DNA of 64,000 nt from Gimesia sp. (GCF_040219335.1 NZ_JAVJSQ010000003.1:62001-126000); one strand, 5' to 3'; counted from the stretch's first letter, positions 45,681 to 54,850 are shown. Numbers and translations: made by a program. The notes: a model not told the origin generated them from the letters alone.

Positions 45681-46535
45681 ATGGATCGCAGTAAATCACC
45701 ACTGAAGAGATTCGCACTCTGTTGCCTGCTCTGCTGCCTGAGCCTGTTGACACCCGCTCTCTGCCTGGCGGCTGATGATTCTGGGGACGCTGGTGCTTCC
45801 GAAGTATCAAAAGTCGATCTGCGTCAGCTGGTAGATGATGCGGGAACCATCGGTATCATTATTGCCGTACTCAGCATCGCGATGGTCGCGCTGATTGTTG
45901 AACACCTTATCAGCATACGCAGCAACGCCCTGATGCCTCCTGGACTTGCAGAAGAAGTCCACTCCCTGATCGCACAGCAGCAATATCGCAGTGCCGACTC
46001 GGTCTGCAAATCGAATCCCAGCTTCCTGTCCTATATCCTTTCCGCCGGTCTGTCTGAGGTTCAAATGGGATACGGAGCGGTCGAGAAGGCCATGGAAGAC
46101 GCCGCCATGCAGCAGTCTGCCCGCCTGAATCGTAAAATCGAATACCTGTCCGTGATTGGCACCCTTTCCCCGATGCTGGGGCTGCTGGGTACCGTCTGGG
46201 GGATGATTCTCGCGTTCTCAGAATTCACCGCAAAAGCCAATCCCGATGTGGCTGAACTCGCCCCCGGGATCTCCAAGGCACTGATCACAACCCTGTTCGG
46301 TCTGAGTGTCACGGTTCCCGCGCTGGCCAGTTTCGCCTTCTTTCGGAACCGAATCGATGAGCTGGTTGCTCAGTCCTCACTGCTGGCCGAACATGTTTTC
46401 GCAGACTTCAAACACGCTACGGTTCTCGGCAACAAACCAGTTCCCAAGCAACCCCGTAAGCGTGCGGAAGAGGAACTGGCACAACGGATGGCCAATCAGC
46501 AGACAGCTCCTCCGCCCGGAGGCCAGGAAACGTGA
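45681..46535 (+). CDS. exbB: MotA/TolQ/ExbB proton-channel family protein
   Basis: A 284-aa proton-channel subunit. An N-terminal signal-like helix (FALCCLLCCLSLLTPALCLA) precedes the usual three membrane helices: IGIIIAVLSIAMVALIVEHLI, then IEYLSVIGTLSPMLGLLGTVWGMILAF and ALITTLFGLSVTVPALASFAFF. The GLLGTVWGMI and TTLFGLSVTVPA boxes are ExbB/TolQ signatures, and the Thr residues in TTLFGLSVT face the proton path. The stop overlaps the next exbD start (GTGA, 4 bp), showing translational coupling. With two ExbD copies it forms the proton-driven motor of this run. Confidence 0.92.
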   Translation: MDRSKSPLKRFALCCLLCCLSLLTPALCLAADDSGDAGASEVSKVDLRQLVDDAGTIGIIIAVLSIAMVALIVEHLISIRSNALMPPGLAEEVHSLIAQQQYRSADSVCKSNPSFLSYILSAGLSEVQMGYGAVEKAMEDAAMQQSARLNRKIEYLSVIGTLSPMLGLLGTVWGMILAFSEFTAKANPDVAELAPGISKALITTLFGLSVTVPALASFAFFRNRIDELVAQSSLLAEHVFADFKHATVLGNKPVPKQPRKRAEEELAQRMANQQTAPPPGGQET

Positions 46536-46948
46536 GAATTCCCACGCGTCCCCGTCAGGCCGGCATTCGGTTCAATATCACTCCGCTGATTGACATCGTC
46601 TTTCTGCTGATTGTCTTCTTTCTGGCTGCGACGCACTTAACTCAGAATGAAAAGCTGGAAGCGGTTGAACTCCCGGAAGCGTCTCAGAACGAAACCGAAC
46701 CGGAAGAAGCCCCTCGACGTATCATCATTACCATCACCCCGGATGAAAAACTACATCTGCGGGGGAATGATATTTCACCGGAAGAACTGGACGCGCAGCT
46801 AATTTCACTCGATGAAGACAAACGGAAAGAGACAGAAATCCGAATTCGCGGCGATCGACATATACCTTATCGGATTGTCGAGCGGGTCTTGATCAGTTGT
46901 GCCCGCGCCGGGATCTCCAATGTGCAGTTTGCCGTACTGAATGACTGA
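46532..46948 (+). CDS. exbD: ExbD/TolR family protein, first copy
   Basis: A 138-aa single-pass inner-membrane protein. The helix ITPLIDIVFLLIVFFLAA at about residues 16-33 holds the essential proton-carrying Asp (LID). The periplasmic domain has IIITITPDEKLHLRG and LRIRGDRHIPYRIVERVLISCARAG-like sequence, as in ExbD/TolR. The start is GTG and overlaps the exbB stop. The second copy begins 11 bp downstream. Confidence 0.92.
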   Translation: MRIPTRPRQAGIRFNITPLIDIVFLLIVFFLAATHLTQNEKLEAVELPEASQNETEPEEAPRRIIITITPDEKLHLRGNDISPEELDAQLISLDEDKRKETEIRIRGDRHIPYRIVERVLISCARAGISNVQFAVLND

Positions 46949-46959
46949 ATTACAGCATT

Positions 46960-47442
46960 ATGAAAATACCCTCACATCACCACAGTCGCTCTGATATCCA
47001 GGATCAGGCTACAATGACGCCGATGATCGACGTGGTGTTTCTGCTGCTGATTTTTTTCATCAGTGCCTCGGCTAACCAGATCCGGGAATTTCTGCTGCCC
47101 ACCGAACTGGCCACGGGCAGTATTGAGTCGACGGAAACGGTACCGCAGGAAAAACCTCTGGGGGAAGTCTGGTTAAAACTCAAATACCGTGATGACCAGA
47201 CCATTGTAGAATTAAATGATCGCGAGTATGCTCAGTTCGACCAGTTGAAACAGACTTTGACCGAACTGGCAGAACTGGCTCCTGAAATTCCGGTGATCCT
47301 CGATATCAACGAAGATGTCCCGCTGGGTGAAATGATTCGCACTTACGACACCTGCCTGGCAGCTGGTTTTCAGTCAATCAATTTTGCCACGGACGCCAGC
47401 AAAGTCGCTCCCCCGAAGAAACCGATTACCGCTCCCAACTGA
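46960..47442 (+). CDS. exbD: ExbD/TolR family protein, second copy
   Basis: A 160-aa protein with a longer cytoplasmic N-terminus and the helix MTPMIDVVFLLLIFFISAS near residue 20, again with the conserved Asp. The periplasmic part reads PLGEVWLKLKYRDDQTIVELND, then APEIPVILDINEDVPLGEMIRTYDTCLAAG. It differs clearly from the first copy, so the pair probably forms a mixed dimer or serves two partners. The tatD start lies 14 bp downstream. Confidence 0.92.
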   Translation: MKIPSHHHSRSDIQDQATMTPMIDVVFLLLIFFISASANQIREFLLPTELATGSIESTETVPQEKPLGEVWLKLKYRDDQTIVELNDREYAQFDQLKQTLTELAELAPEIPVILDINEDVPLGEMIRTYDTCLAAGFQSINFATDASKVAPPKKPITAPN

Positions 47443-47456
47443 ATTCCGAACCAGCC

Positions 47457-48230
47457 ATGATTCTGTTTGATACCCACGCCCACCTCGACGAGGAAGCCTT
47501 TCACCCTGACCGCAAGGAAACTGTGGAACGTGCCCTGGAGGCAGGCGTCCAGACTATTCTCACCATCGGAACCACAGCCGACAGCAGTCAGCGGGCCGTC
47601 GATCTGGCTGCCACCTTTCCCCAGGTCTATGCGGTCGTAGGCATTCAACCCAATTATGTCGCCCAGATGAAACCGGGTGACTGGGAGCGGATCCTGACTC
47701 TCTCCACCGCAGACAAAGTGGTCGGCATCGGAGAAACCGGTCTGGATCGTTACTGGGACTACGCTCCCATCGAACTGCAACAGGACTACTTCAGCAAACA
47801 TATTCAGCTCTCCCGCGAACGTGATCTTCCCTTCGTGGTGCACTGCCGGGAAGCAGAAGTCGATGTCGTCGATCTGCTGCAACGCGAAACAGAACAGGCC
47901 CCATTCAAAGGTCTGATGCACTCTTTCTGCGGGACTCCGGAAACGGCTGCTGCCTGCCTGGAACTGGGAATGTACATCTCCTTTGCCGGGATGCTGACCT
48001 TCAAGAAGAACGATGAACTGCGCGAAACCGCGCGGCTGATTCCCCTCGACCGCCTGCTCGTTGAAACCGATGCCCCCTATCTGGCACCGGTACCACAGCG
48101 GGGCAAACGGAACGAACCCGCGTTCGTGAAACACACCTGTGCCTGCCTGGCAGAGCTTCACGATAAGACACCCGAGGAGATGGCTGAGATCACCACGCAG
48201 AATGCCAGAACACTCTTCCAGTTGAACTAG
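47457..48230 (+). CDS. tatD: TatD-family metal-dependent deoxyribonuclease
   Basis: A 257-aa TIM-barrel hydrolase of the TatD/YcfH family. The metal ligands are DTHAHLDEEAF (H-x-H) near residue 4, GIGETGLDRYWD (Glu) near 92, FVVHCREAE (His) near 125, HSFCGTPE (His), and VETDAPYLAP (Asp) near 203. Family members are 3'-5' DNases, some acting on D-Tyr-tRNA or in DNA repair; the exact role here is not visible. It is the last gene of the exbBD run, an unusual place for a soluble nuclease, and probably rides along in the operon. Confidence 0.93.
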   Translation: MILFDTHAHLDEEAFHPDRKETVERALEAGVQTILTIGTTADSSQRAVDLAATFPQVYAVVGIQPNYVAQMKPGDWERILTLSTADKVVGIGETGLDRYWDYAPIELQQDYFSKHIQLSRERDLPFVVHCREAEVDVVDLLQRETEQAPFKGLMHSFCGTPETAAACLELGMYISFAGMLTFKKNDELRETARLIPLDRLLVETDAPYLAPVPQRGKRNEPAFVKHTCACLAELHDKTPEEMAEITTQNARTLFQLN

Positions 48231-48259
48231 CTCTCGCGGCCCAGCAAATCTCATCTTCC

Positions 48260-48295
48260 GCCCTGAATCAGGATTCAGGCAGAATCCGTTTTTCT
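48260..48295 (+). terminator. Possible terminator after tatD
   Basis: Stem CCTGAATC / GATTCAGG (48262-48269 and 48272-48279) with a tight AG loop, followed after 9 nt by TTTTT. The stem is perfect but the T-run is displaced, so function is uncertain. Confidence 0.45.
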
Positions 48296-48491
48296 GGCGA
48301 GAGAATATTTTCATTTGAGCTTCATCCTGCTATTGTTACACTTAGCTCAAACAGACAAATAACTTGCGTCAATCAATCACCACAACAGGTATCATAAGAA
48401 CGCGTTCAAAGTCACGGCAGCAACGGACTGCTCTCCCCTGAGTATCTCCACCCGTCGTTTCGCTGAACCCGGGATTCGGGCTAGGATGGTC

Positions 48492-48884
48492 ATGATCAAA
48501 AAGTGGCTCGCGAACGCCTTCGCGATCGAACGACCGGAAGATTTCGCTCCGACTGCAGAGCAGCAGAAAGTCGCCGACCACATCTGCCGCGAGATTGTCC
48601 GCAGAGACATGGTCACCCTCGCCATCCTCTCCCTGGAAACCTGTCGCCCCCTGAATTACGTCGGCGCGCAGGCCCTGCACTTTTTCACTCCGTTTCTCTC
48701 CATCCTGATCGAGCCCCACTCACAAAAACTCTTTGCAGAATTCCTGGAGAAACGCGGTTCAATTGAATGGATGTGCCAGCGTCTGGAATCCCTCAGTCAG
48801 GTGACGACCGATGGCTCAACTGCTGCAACTTCACAGAAACCGCCCCCCGTCAGTACATCACAAAGTCCCGAGGACGGTTCCTGA
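48492..48884 (+). CDS. Hypothetical small soluble protein preceding the MutL-like operon
   Basis: A 130-aa protein starting MIKKWLANAFAIE. Helical throughout: EQQKVADHICREIVRRDMVTLAILSLE, then PLNYVGAQALHFFTPFLSILIEP and LFAEFLEKRG. The last 30 residues are disordered (rich in Ser, Thr, Pro). AGG lies six nucleotides before the ATG at 48492; an ATG six bases earlier is an alternative. It ends 66 bp before the MutL-like gene and has the same orientation, so it may be the first gene of that operon. I recognise no family. Confidence 0.6.
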   Translation: MIKKWLANAFAIERPEDFAPTAEQQKVADHICREIVRRDMVTLAILSLETCRPLNYVGAQALHFFTPFLSILIEPHSQKLFAEFLEKRGSIEWMCQRLESLSQVTTDGSTAATSQKPPPVSTSQSPEDGS

Positions 48885-48950
48885 CCGAGACAAATCAGCG
48901 CGATCACAGCGTCCCCTGCTTTCCCGCTTACATGGATGGTGAGTCACAGA

Positions 48951-50777
48951 ATGAACTCCGCAACAGAAAAAAAACTTGATCCTGATCAAATCAATGTGAT
49001 TCTCGCCACAGACTGCGGCAGTACCACAACCAAAGCCATTCTGATCGAAAAAGTAAATGGCGAATACCGCCAGACTTACCGAGGTGAAGCGCCTACTACC
49101 GTCGAAGAGCCGGCCGCGGATGTGACCGTAGGAGTCGTCAATGCGGTAACCGAAGTTGGGGAACTCGCGGGCCGCAAACTGATTGACGAAAACGGCGAAA
49201 TCATTCGCCCTGCTCAGGGAGATGTCGGCTGTGACATTTATATATCGACTTCCAGTGCGGGAGGTGGACTGCAGATGATGGTTGCCGGCGTTGTGCGGGA
49301 AATGTCAGCCGCCAGTGCCAAACGAGCCGCATTGGGGGCGGGTGCCATTGTGATGGACACAATCTGTTCCAACGACAAACGGCTGCCTCACGAACAGATC
49401 CAGCGAATCCGGGAACTGCGTCCCGATATGATTCTGCTCGCAGGAGGGACCGATGGTGGTACTCAGAAACATGTGGTGCAACTGGCAGAACTGATCGCTC
49501 CCGCCAAGCCACAGCCCCGCTTCGGTGGCACTTATAAGATGCCCATCATCTACGCCGGCAACCAGGAAGCAACCGAACTGGTCGAAGAAGCTTTCGACGA
49601 AGACGTCAAGCTGACAACCGTCGCCAACGTGCGTCCGGTGCTGGAACTGGAAAATCTGGCTCCTGCCCGCGATGCGATTCACGACCTCTTCCTCGAACAT
49701 GTGATGGCGCACGCCCCGGGTTACAACAAACTCATCTCCTGGGCCGATGCCCCCATCATGCCCACTCCCGGAGCTGTCGGAAATATCCTGCAAACCATCG
49801 CGGAACGACAGGGCATCAACGCACTGGGGGTCGACATCGGCGGTGCCACGACCGATGTCTTCAGTGTCTTTGACGGCACTTTCAACCGTACTGTGAGCGC
49901 CAATCTGGGTATGAGCTATTCCATCTCCAACGTCTGTGCTTCCGCGACGCTCGCTATGATTCTACGCTGGGTGCATCTGAATATGGATCCGCGTGCCTTA
50001 CAGAATCACATCAAGAACAAAATGATTCGCCCTACAACCATTCCCCAGACCAGGGAAGCCCTCGTGTTCGAGCAGGCTGTAGCCCGGGAAGCACTCAGGC
50101 TGGCTTACATCCAGCATAAGGAATTCGCGACGACACTCAAAGGGGTGCAGCAGCAGCGGACCGTGGGAGATACCTTCAGCCAGGAGACCAGCGGTCAGTC
50201 TATCGTCGATAACATGAAACTGAATCTGCTCGTCGGTTCTGGTGGCGTACTCTCGCATGCCCCCAACATGCAACAGACGGCGGCCATGATGATTGATGCT
50301 TTTGAACCGGAAGGCATGACCGTACTGGCCAAGGACAGTATTTTCATGATGCCACACCTGGGTGTGCTGGCCCAGGTTCATCCGGCGGCGGCCCTGCAGG
50401 TCTTTGAACGGGACTGCCTGATTTACCTGGGAACGTGTATTGCTCCCCGCGGTTTTTATCGTGCCGGCAAAATCTGCTTCAGCTATCAGATCACCGGAGA
50501 AACACTCAATGAATCCGGCGAGATGCTCTGCGGCGACATGTTGCTGTTCCCGCTCGCAGAAGAGGAATGGGCCACCGTGACCGTCGAACCCCGGCGTGGT
50601 TATGATTTCGGAGAAGGTTCTGGCAAACGGGTTGAATTCAAGGTACGAGGCGGGACGGTCGGATTGATTCTGGACGCGCGAGGCAGGCCGCTTATGGTCC
50701 CCACGGATGAATCGCGGCATCTGGCTGAGCTCAACAGCTGGGTCGAGGAACTGAAACTTTACCCGGAAGTCACATAG
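48951..50777 (+). CDS. MutL/GlmL-type ASKHA ATPase (glutamate mutase L-like)
   Basis: A 608-aa protein of the glutamate mutase L family, an actin-like (ASKHA) ATPase. Phosphate-1 motif DCGSTTTKAILI begins at D21. GAGAIVMDTICSND and LAGGTDGGTQKH follow. Phosphate-2 motif VDIGGATTDVFSVF begins at D295. The adenosine motif LLVGSGGVLSHA is near residue 428. In known systems MutL/GlmL helps B12-dependent glutamate mutase, but neither mutase subunit is seen nearby. Here it leads five tightly spaced genes, four for membrane proteins. I chose the ATG at 48951 because GGTGAG precedes it; ATG 48936 is possible. Confidence 0.85.
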   Translation: MNSATEKKLDPDQINVILATDCGSTTTKAILIEKVNGEYRQTYRGEAPTTVEEPAADVTVGVVNAVTEVGELAGRKLIDENGEIIRPAQGDVGCDIYISTSSAGGGLQMMVAGVVREMSAASAKRAALGAGAIVMDTICSNDKRLPHEQIQRIRELRPDMILLAGGTDGGTQKHVVQLAELIAPAKPQPRFGGTYKMPIIYAGNQEATELVEEAFDEDVKLTTVANVRPVLELENLAPARDAIHDLFLEHVMAHAPGYNKLISWADAPIMPTPGAVGNILQTIAERQGINALGVDIGGATTDVFSVFDGTFNRTVSANLGMSYSISNVCASATLAMILRWVHLNMDPRALQNHIKNKMIRPTTIPQTREALVFEQAVAREALRLAYIQHKEFATTLKGVQQQRTVGDTFSQETSGQSIVDNMKLNLLVGSGGVLSHAPNMQQTAAMMIDAFEPEGMTVLAKDSIFMMPHLGVLAQVHPAAALQVFERDCLIYLGTCIAPRGFYRAGKICFSYQITGETLNESGEMLCGDMLLFPLAEEEWATVTVEPRRGYDFGEGSGKRVEFKVRGGTVGLILDARGRPLMVPTDESRHLAELNSWVEELKLYPEVT

Positions 50778-50789
50778 AGAAACAACATT

Positions 50790-51923
50790 ATGACACAGGC
50801 TTATTCACCAGGATTACAGGTCAGACGGCGTACGCTGCACTCCAGCCGACGGATTCTCCCCATCCCCGGCGACGTGCTGGTGCAGGTCGGAGAACAGGTG
50901 ACCGCGCAACAGATCGTCGCCCAGACTTTCATGCCCGGCGACGTCACGCCGATTAACGTCGCCAATCAGATCTCTGTCTCCCCCGCGGAAGTTCCCGCCT
51001 GCATGCTCTTCAAAGAAGGGGATGAAATCCAGGTAGGCGACCTGCTGGCACGCAGCAAAGGGATCTTTGGTTTCTTCAAAGCGGAAACCAGGGCCAAAAC
51101 GGCCGGAACGATTGAATCCATTTCACATGTGACCGGGCAGGTCATCCTTCGCGGTGCCCCCCTGCCGATTCAGGTGCGGGCTTACCAGGCAGGAACTGTC
51201 ACAGAAGTGATTCCCGAACAGGGGGTCGTCATCGAATCTGAAGTCACGTTCCTGCAGGGCATCCTGGGAATCGGCGGAGAAACCTATGGAACCATCCAGT
51301 TTGCCTGCCAGACCAAGGACCAGCCGCTGACGGCAGAACTGCTCAATGAATCGATGCGGGGCAAGATCGTCATTGGTGGTGCCCGCATGACCGGCTCGGC
51401 CGTGCAACGCGGAATCGAACTGGGCGCCGCAGCGATTATTTCCGGTGGCATCGACGACGAAGACCTCAAAGAAATCCTGGGCTACGATCTGGGTGTGGCA
51501 GTCACAGGTTCAGAACATATCGGCACCACCTTAATCATTACCGAAGGTTTCGGCGACATCGCCATGGCCGATCGAACATTCAGCCTGCTCAAGGAACGGG
51601 AAGGAGCGGAAGCCGCCGTGAATGGCACCACCCAGATTCGCGCTGGCGTGCTGCGTCCCGAAATCGTGATCCCCCTCGATGCCAGCATGACTTCCAGCAC
51701 GTCCTCGGAAGAAGCGAATGCCACTTCCGGTCTACTGGAAACCGGCGTCCCGGTACGCATCATCCGCGACCCATATTTTGGCCTGCTGGGGGAAGTCGGC
51801 GATATGCCAACCGAATTGAGAACACTGGAATCCGGCTCTCAGTCGCGGGTACTTGAGGTCATTCTCCACTCAGGAGAGAAAGTCATCGTGCCCCGCGCCA
51901 ATGTGGAGATCATCGAAGGATAA
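50790..51923 (+). CDS. Barrel-sandwich (lipoyl/RnfC-like) protein, second gene of MutL operon
   Basis: A 377-aa soluble protein of no named family. The N-terminal half has repeated hammerhead-like units: GDVLVQVGEQVTAQQIVAQ, EGDEIQVGDLLARSKG, then AKTAGTIESISHVTGQVILRG, the pattern of barrel-sandwich hybrid folds. The C-terminal half begins GKIVIGGARMTGSAVQRGIELGAAAIISGG and has IGTTLIITEGFGDIAM, then an SH3-like end (IRDPYFGLLGEVGDMP ... VIVPRANVEIIEG). This ending resembles KOW-type RNA/protein-binding strands. It starts 12 bp after the ATPase, so the two probably work together. Function is unknown. Confidence 0.65.
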   Translation: MTQAYSPGLQVRRRTLHSSRRILPIPGDVLVQVGEQVTAQQIVAQTFMPGDVTPINVANQISVSPAEVPACMLFKEGDEIQVGDLLARSKGIFGFFKAETRAKTAGTIESISHVTGQVILRGAPLPIQVRAYQAGTVTEVIPEQGVVIESEVTFLQGILGIGGETYGTIQFACQTKDQPLTAELLNESMRGKIVIGGARMTGSAVQRGIELGAAAIISGGIDDEDLKEILGYDLGVAVTGSEHIGTTLIITEGFGDIAMADRTFSLLKEREGAEAAVNGTTQIRAGVLRPEIVIPLDASMTSSTSSEEANATSGLLETGVPVRIIRDPYFGLLGEVGDMPTELRTLESGSQSRVLEVILHSGEKVIVPRANVEIIEG

Positions 51924-51926
51924 ACC

Positions 51927-53252
51927 ATGATAAATTCACAGAATACCAGACTCAGGAAACAGGCGATGATTCCGCTGCTGATACTGTTCTCGCTGATCAC
52001 ATCGGCACAGGGAGCCGAGCCCCCTGCCCCGCCCACCGAATTCACAGCAGAAGATGTCCCCGGCGATGCAGGCAATGCAATCGACGTCTCCTGGAAACTC
52101 TCAGTTGATGATGAAGAAGAAACCAAGCCGCGGAAGGTTTTGAGGTATGTCATCTCCCGTAAGGTTGTCACTGGCGATAAAAAGACACTCGAACCAGGGA
52201 CAGAGCTGACTGTTGAAACAGGGGGAAAGAAATACACGTTCCAATACGAAAAAGGCATGCAGGAATATGAGCTGATCGGCGAGACGACTTACAGTGTCAC
52301 GCAATTTCGAGATTCAAACTGTACCCCCGACATTCCCTACCTGTATCGTATCATCGCCATTGGACAGGAGGGGCTGGAATCGACGCCCGTGGAGCTCAGT
52401 CGACCTATCGTCGCACAGCTGCAATGGTTCAACCTGCAACGTCAATGGTTTGCGGTGTTCGTTGTCCTGATTTGCGGCTCCGTGATTCTGTTCATTGAGC
52501 TGGCCCGTCGGGGGAAGAAACTCAAGGTCCGCAAAATTGCCGGCCTGGAGGCGATTACCGATGCCGTCGGTCGGGCCACCGAGATGGGCCGTTCCTGCCT
52601 GTTTGTCCCCGGGATTCAGGATATTAACGACATTCAGACTGTTGCCGGCATCACCGTACTGGCCCAGGTCGCAGAAACCACCGCCGACTACCGCGCCACC
52701 CTGGAAGTGCCCACCTCACGCTCACTGGTGATGACGACCGCCCGGGACACGGTGGAAGCCGCTTACCTCGCCGCCGGTCGCCCCGATGAATATAACGAAG
52801 ACGATATCTATTACATCACCGACGAACAGTTCGGCTATGTCGCCAGCGTGACCGGTAAAATGGTGCGTGACAAACCGGCTGCCTGTTTTTACATGGGTGC
52901 TTTCTACGCGGAATCGCTGATTCTGGCGGAAACCGGAAACTCGGTCGGCGCCATTCAGGTCGCCGGCACCGCGATGCCGACTCAGCTCCCCTTCTTCGTG
53001 GCAGCCTGTGACTTCACTTTGATCGGGGAAGAATTCTTCGCTGCATCAGCCTACCTGTCTCGCGACCCGCAACAGCTGGGCAGCCTCAAGGGACAGGACT
53101 TCGGCAAACTGGTGGGAGGCATTGTGCTCATTTTGGGTTGCGTCATCGCTACCTTCGCCGTTTTCGAGCCACAGACATCGGGAAAAGAGCCCTTCCTGAA
53201 AACCACGGTGAACTACATCAAAGAGAACATCCTCGGTAAGGGAGGTTTTTAA
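51927..53252 (+). CDS. DUF6754-like membrane protein with extracytoplasmic FN3-like domain
   Basis: A 441-aa protein starting after AAGGA. A signal/anchor helix (IPLLILFSLITSAQG) is followed by a fibronectin-III-like domain (about residues 33-150: APPTEFTAEDVPGDAGNAIDVSW, PYLYRIIAIGQEGLES). A membrane helix follows (WFAVFVVLICGSVILFIEL, about 172-190). Next is a cytoplasmic domain with KIAGLEAITDAVGRATEMGRSCLFVPG and QTVAGITVLAQVAETTADY, and a last helix (KLVGGIVLILGCVIATFAVF). The layout resembles what I recall as DUF6754. It sits 3 bp after the barrel-sandwich gene and 2 bp before the next. Confidence 0.72.
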   Translation: MINSQNTRLRKQAMIPLLILFSLITSAQGAEPPAPPTEFTAEDVPGDAGNAIDVSWKLSVDDEEETKPRKVLRYVISRKVVTGDKKTLEPGTELTVETGGKKYTFQYEKGMQEYELIGETTYSVTQFRDSNCTPDIPYLYRIIAIGQEGLESTPVELSRPIVAQLQWFNLQRQWFAVFVVLICGSVILFIELARRGKKLKVRKIAGLEAITDAVGRATEMGRSCLFVPGIQDINDIQTVAGITVLAQVAETTADYRATLEVPTSRSLVMTTARDTVEAAYLAAGRPDEYNEDDIYYITDEQFGYVASVTGKMVRDKPAACFYMGAFYAESLILAETGNSVGAIQVAGTAMPTQLPFFVAACDFTLIGEEFFAASAYLSRDPQQLGSLKGQDFGKLVGGIVLILGCVIATFAVFEPQTSGKEPFLKTTVNYIKENILGKGGF

Positions 53253-53254
53253 TA

Positions 53255-53983
53255 ATGAAACGCACGATTCCTCTGTTTATCTCAGCGGTGACAGGCTTTG
53301 TCCTGATCGGCACTGCCTTCATCCCCAAATTTGTGGACTGGGGTAATGTCGCGATGGCCTGGTTTAACGTCCTGGCGGCCTTCGCGTTTATCCTGGGGGG
53401 CGGCAACCTGCTCAAAATGCAGTTGCAGAAGATTTCCTCACAACAACCGGGGTGGGGCTATTCCGCGGTCACGTTGATCGCATTCATCCTCACCCTGGTG
53501 GTCGGCCTGTGTAAAATCGGCGTGCACCCCAATGTCAATGCTGCCCAACTCAGCTGGTCTGGCGATTTTCTGCAAGAAGGCAGTGTTTTCTGGTGGCTGT
53601 ACGAGTACATCTATAATCCGCTCTCGGCAACCATGTTCGCCCTGCTGGCCTTTTATATTTCCTCAGCCGCGTTTCGTGCTTTCCGGGCGAAAAATACCGA
53701 AGCCACAATCCTGCTTATCGTCGCAGTGATTGTCCTGTTAGGTCGAACCTATGCCGGTGAATGGCTCACAGGCTGGCTGCCTGAAGAGCCCTTTTTAGGT
53801 TCTACGGAAGTGCAATACAGCGACTTCAGATTGCCAAATCTCTCGCAAATTATTATGGACGTCTTCACCACCCCCGGCATGCGGGCGATCACAATCGGGA
53901 TTGCCCTGGGTGTCGCTTCGACTTCACTGAAAGTCCTGCTGGGTGTCGATCGTTCTTACCTCGGCTCGGATCAGGAGGCTTAA
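53255..53983 (+). CDS. Polytopic membrane protein of the MutL operon
   Basis: A 242-aa membrane protein with about six helices, among them LFISAVTGFVLIGTAFI, MAWFNVLAAFAFILGGGNLL, YSAVTLIAFILTLVVGL, PLSATMFALLAFYISSAAF, AFRAKNTEATILLIVAVIVL and GMRAITIGIALGVAS. Polar loops hold DWGNV and FLGSTEVQYSDFRLP. No known transporter or enzyme motif is seen. GGAGG lies upstream in the end of the previous gene, showing tight coupling. Function is unknown. Confidence 0.75.
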   Translation: MKRTIPLFISAVTGFVLIGTAFIPKFVDWGNVAMAWFNVLAAFAFILGGGNLLKMQLQKISSQQPGWGYSAVTLIAFILTLVVGLCKIGVHPNVNAAQLSWSGDFLQEGSVFWWLYEYIYNPLSATMFALLAFYISSAAFRAFRAKNTEATILLIVAVIVLLGRTYAGEWLTGWLPEEPFLGSTEVQYSDFRLPNLSQIIMDVFTTPGMRAITIGIALGVASTSLKVLLGVDRSYLGSDQEA

Positions 53984-53986
53984 TCC

Positions 53987-54850
53987 ATGTTGAACTTCTT
54001 GCAAAACCTGGACCGCCGCTGGATCTTTCTCCTGATGTTGTTTGCTGTCGCCATCCCGCTGATCATGGGGACCACCTTTCCGGAAGAGCCACAGAAAGAA
54101 GTGATGGCGGTCTTCCATGCGGTCGATGATCTTCCCGATGGTTCGAATGTCGTGCTCGCTCTGGACTACGACCCGGCCAGTGAAGGTGAACTGCAGCCAA
54201 TGGCATCCGCGTTTACCCGGCATTGTGCATTAAAGAAACACAACATCATCTTCATGACGCTCTGGCCCCAGGGAGTTCCCATGATTCAACGTTCGGTTGA
54301 TATCCTGGAAGAAGAGTTCCCTGAAACGTACAAAGGGAAATATGGCGTCAAATATGTCAACCTGGGCTTTCGCACCGGCAACGAAGGTGTGATCAAGCTG
54401 GTCGTGGAGGATCTGAAAAAGTCCTACTCGACCGACATCAACAGTAACAGCCTCGATAATATTCCGCTGACGAAAAACCTCAAGAACATTCAGCAGGTCG
54501 ATCTGCTGGCCAACGTCAGTGCCGGTTACCCGGGCTCCAAGGAATGGGTGCTCTATGGCTCCGCCCCCTTCGACATCCCGACGGTCGTCGGCTGCACCGG
54601 AGTCCAGGCCCCGATCATGCTGCCTTACATTCCCAAACAGCTCATCGGCATGATCGCCGCTATCAAAGGCGCCGCTGAATACGAACAGGCCATCATCAAT
54701 GCCTATCCGGTTCTGAAAGATAATCCGAAAGCCAAAGAGGGGCTCAAACGCATGGGCCCCCAACTGGTCGCGCATGTCCTGCTGATCGGTTTAATTATAC
54801 TGGGAAATGTGATTTACTTCTGGGAACGTAAGCAGGGACTGTATCGATGA
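53987..54850 (+). CDS. Membrane-anchored alpha/beta protein of the MutL operon
   Basis: A 287-aa protein with an N-terminal helix (RWIFLLMLFAVAIPLIMG) and a C-terminal helix (LVAHVLLIGLIILGNVIYFW), enclosing about 220 residues that should face outside the cytoplasm. That part looks alpha/beta: GSNVVLALDYDPASEGELQPM, NIIFMTLWPQGVPM, KYVNLGFRTGNEGVIKLVVEDL, and VVGCTGVQAPIMLPYI. AGGAGG lies eight nucleotides before the ATG, the best SD of the operon. The stop overlaps the next start (ATGA). No known family or active site is recognised. Confidence 0.75.
   Translation: MLNFLQNLDRRWIFLLMLFAVAIPLIMGTTFPEEPQKEVMAVFHAVDDLPDGSNVVLALDYDPASEGELQPMASAFTRHCALKKHNIIFMTLWPQGVPMIQRSVDILEEEFPETYKGKYGVKYVNLGFRTGNEGVIKLVVEDLKKSYSTDINSNSLDNIPLTKNLKNIQQVDLLANVSAGYPGSKEWVLYGSAPFDIPTVVGCTGVQAPIMLPYIPKQLIGMIAAIKGAAEYEQAIINAYPVLKDNPKAKEGLKRMGPQLVAHVLLIGLIILGNVIYFWERKQGLYR

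Noticed and set aside
47370-48314. 314-codon open frame on the minus strand over tatD
   Set aside because: It lies opposite a clear TatD protein with intact metal ligands. The frame itself looks like no family.
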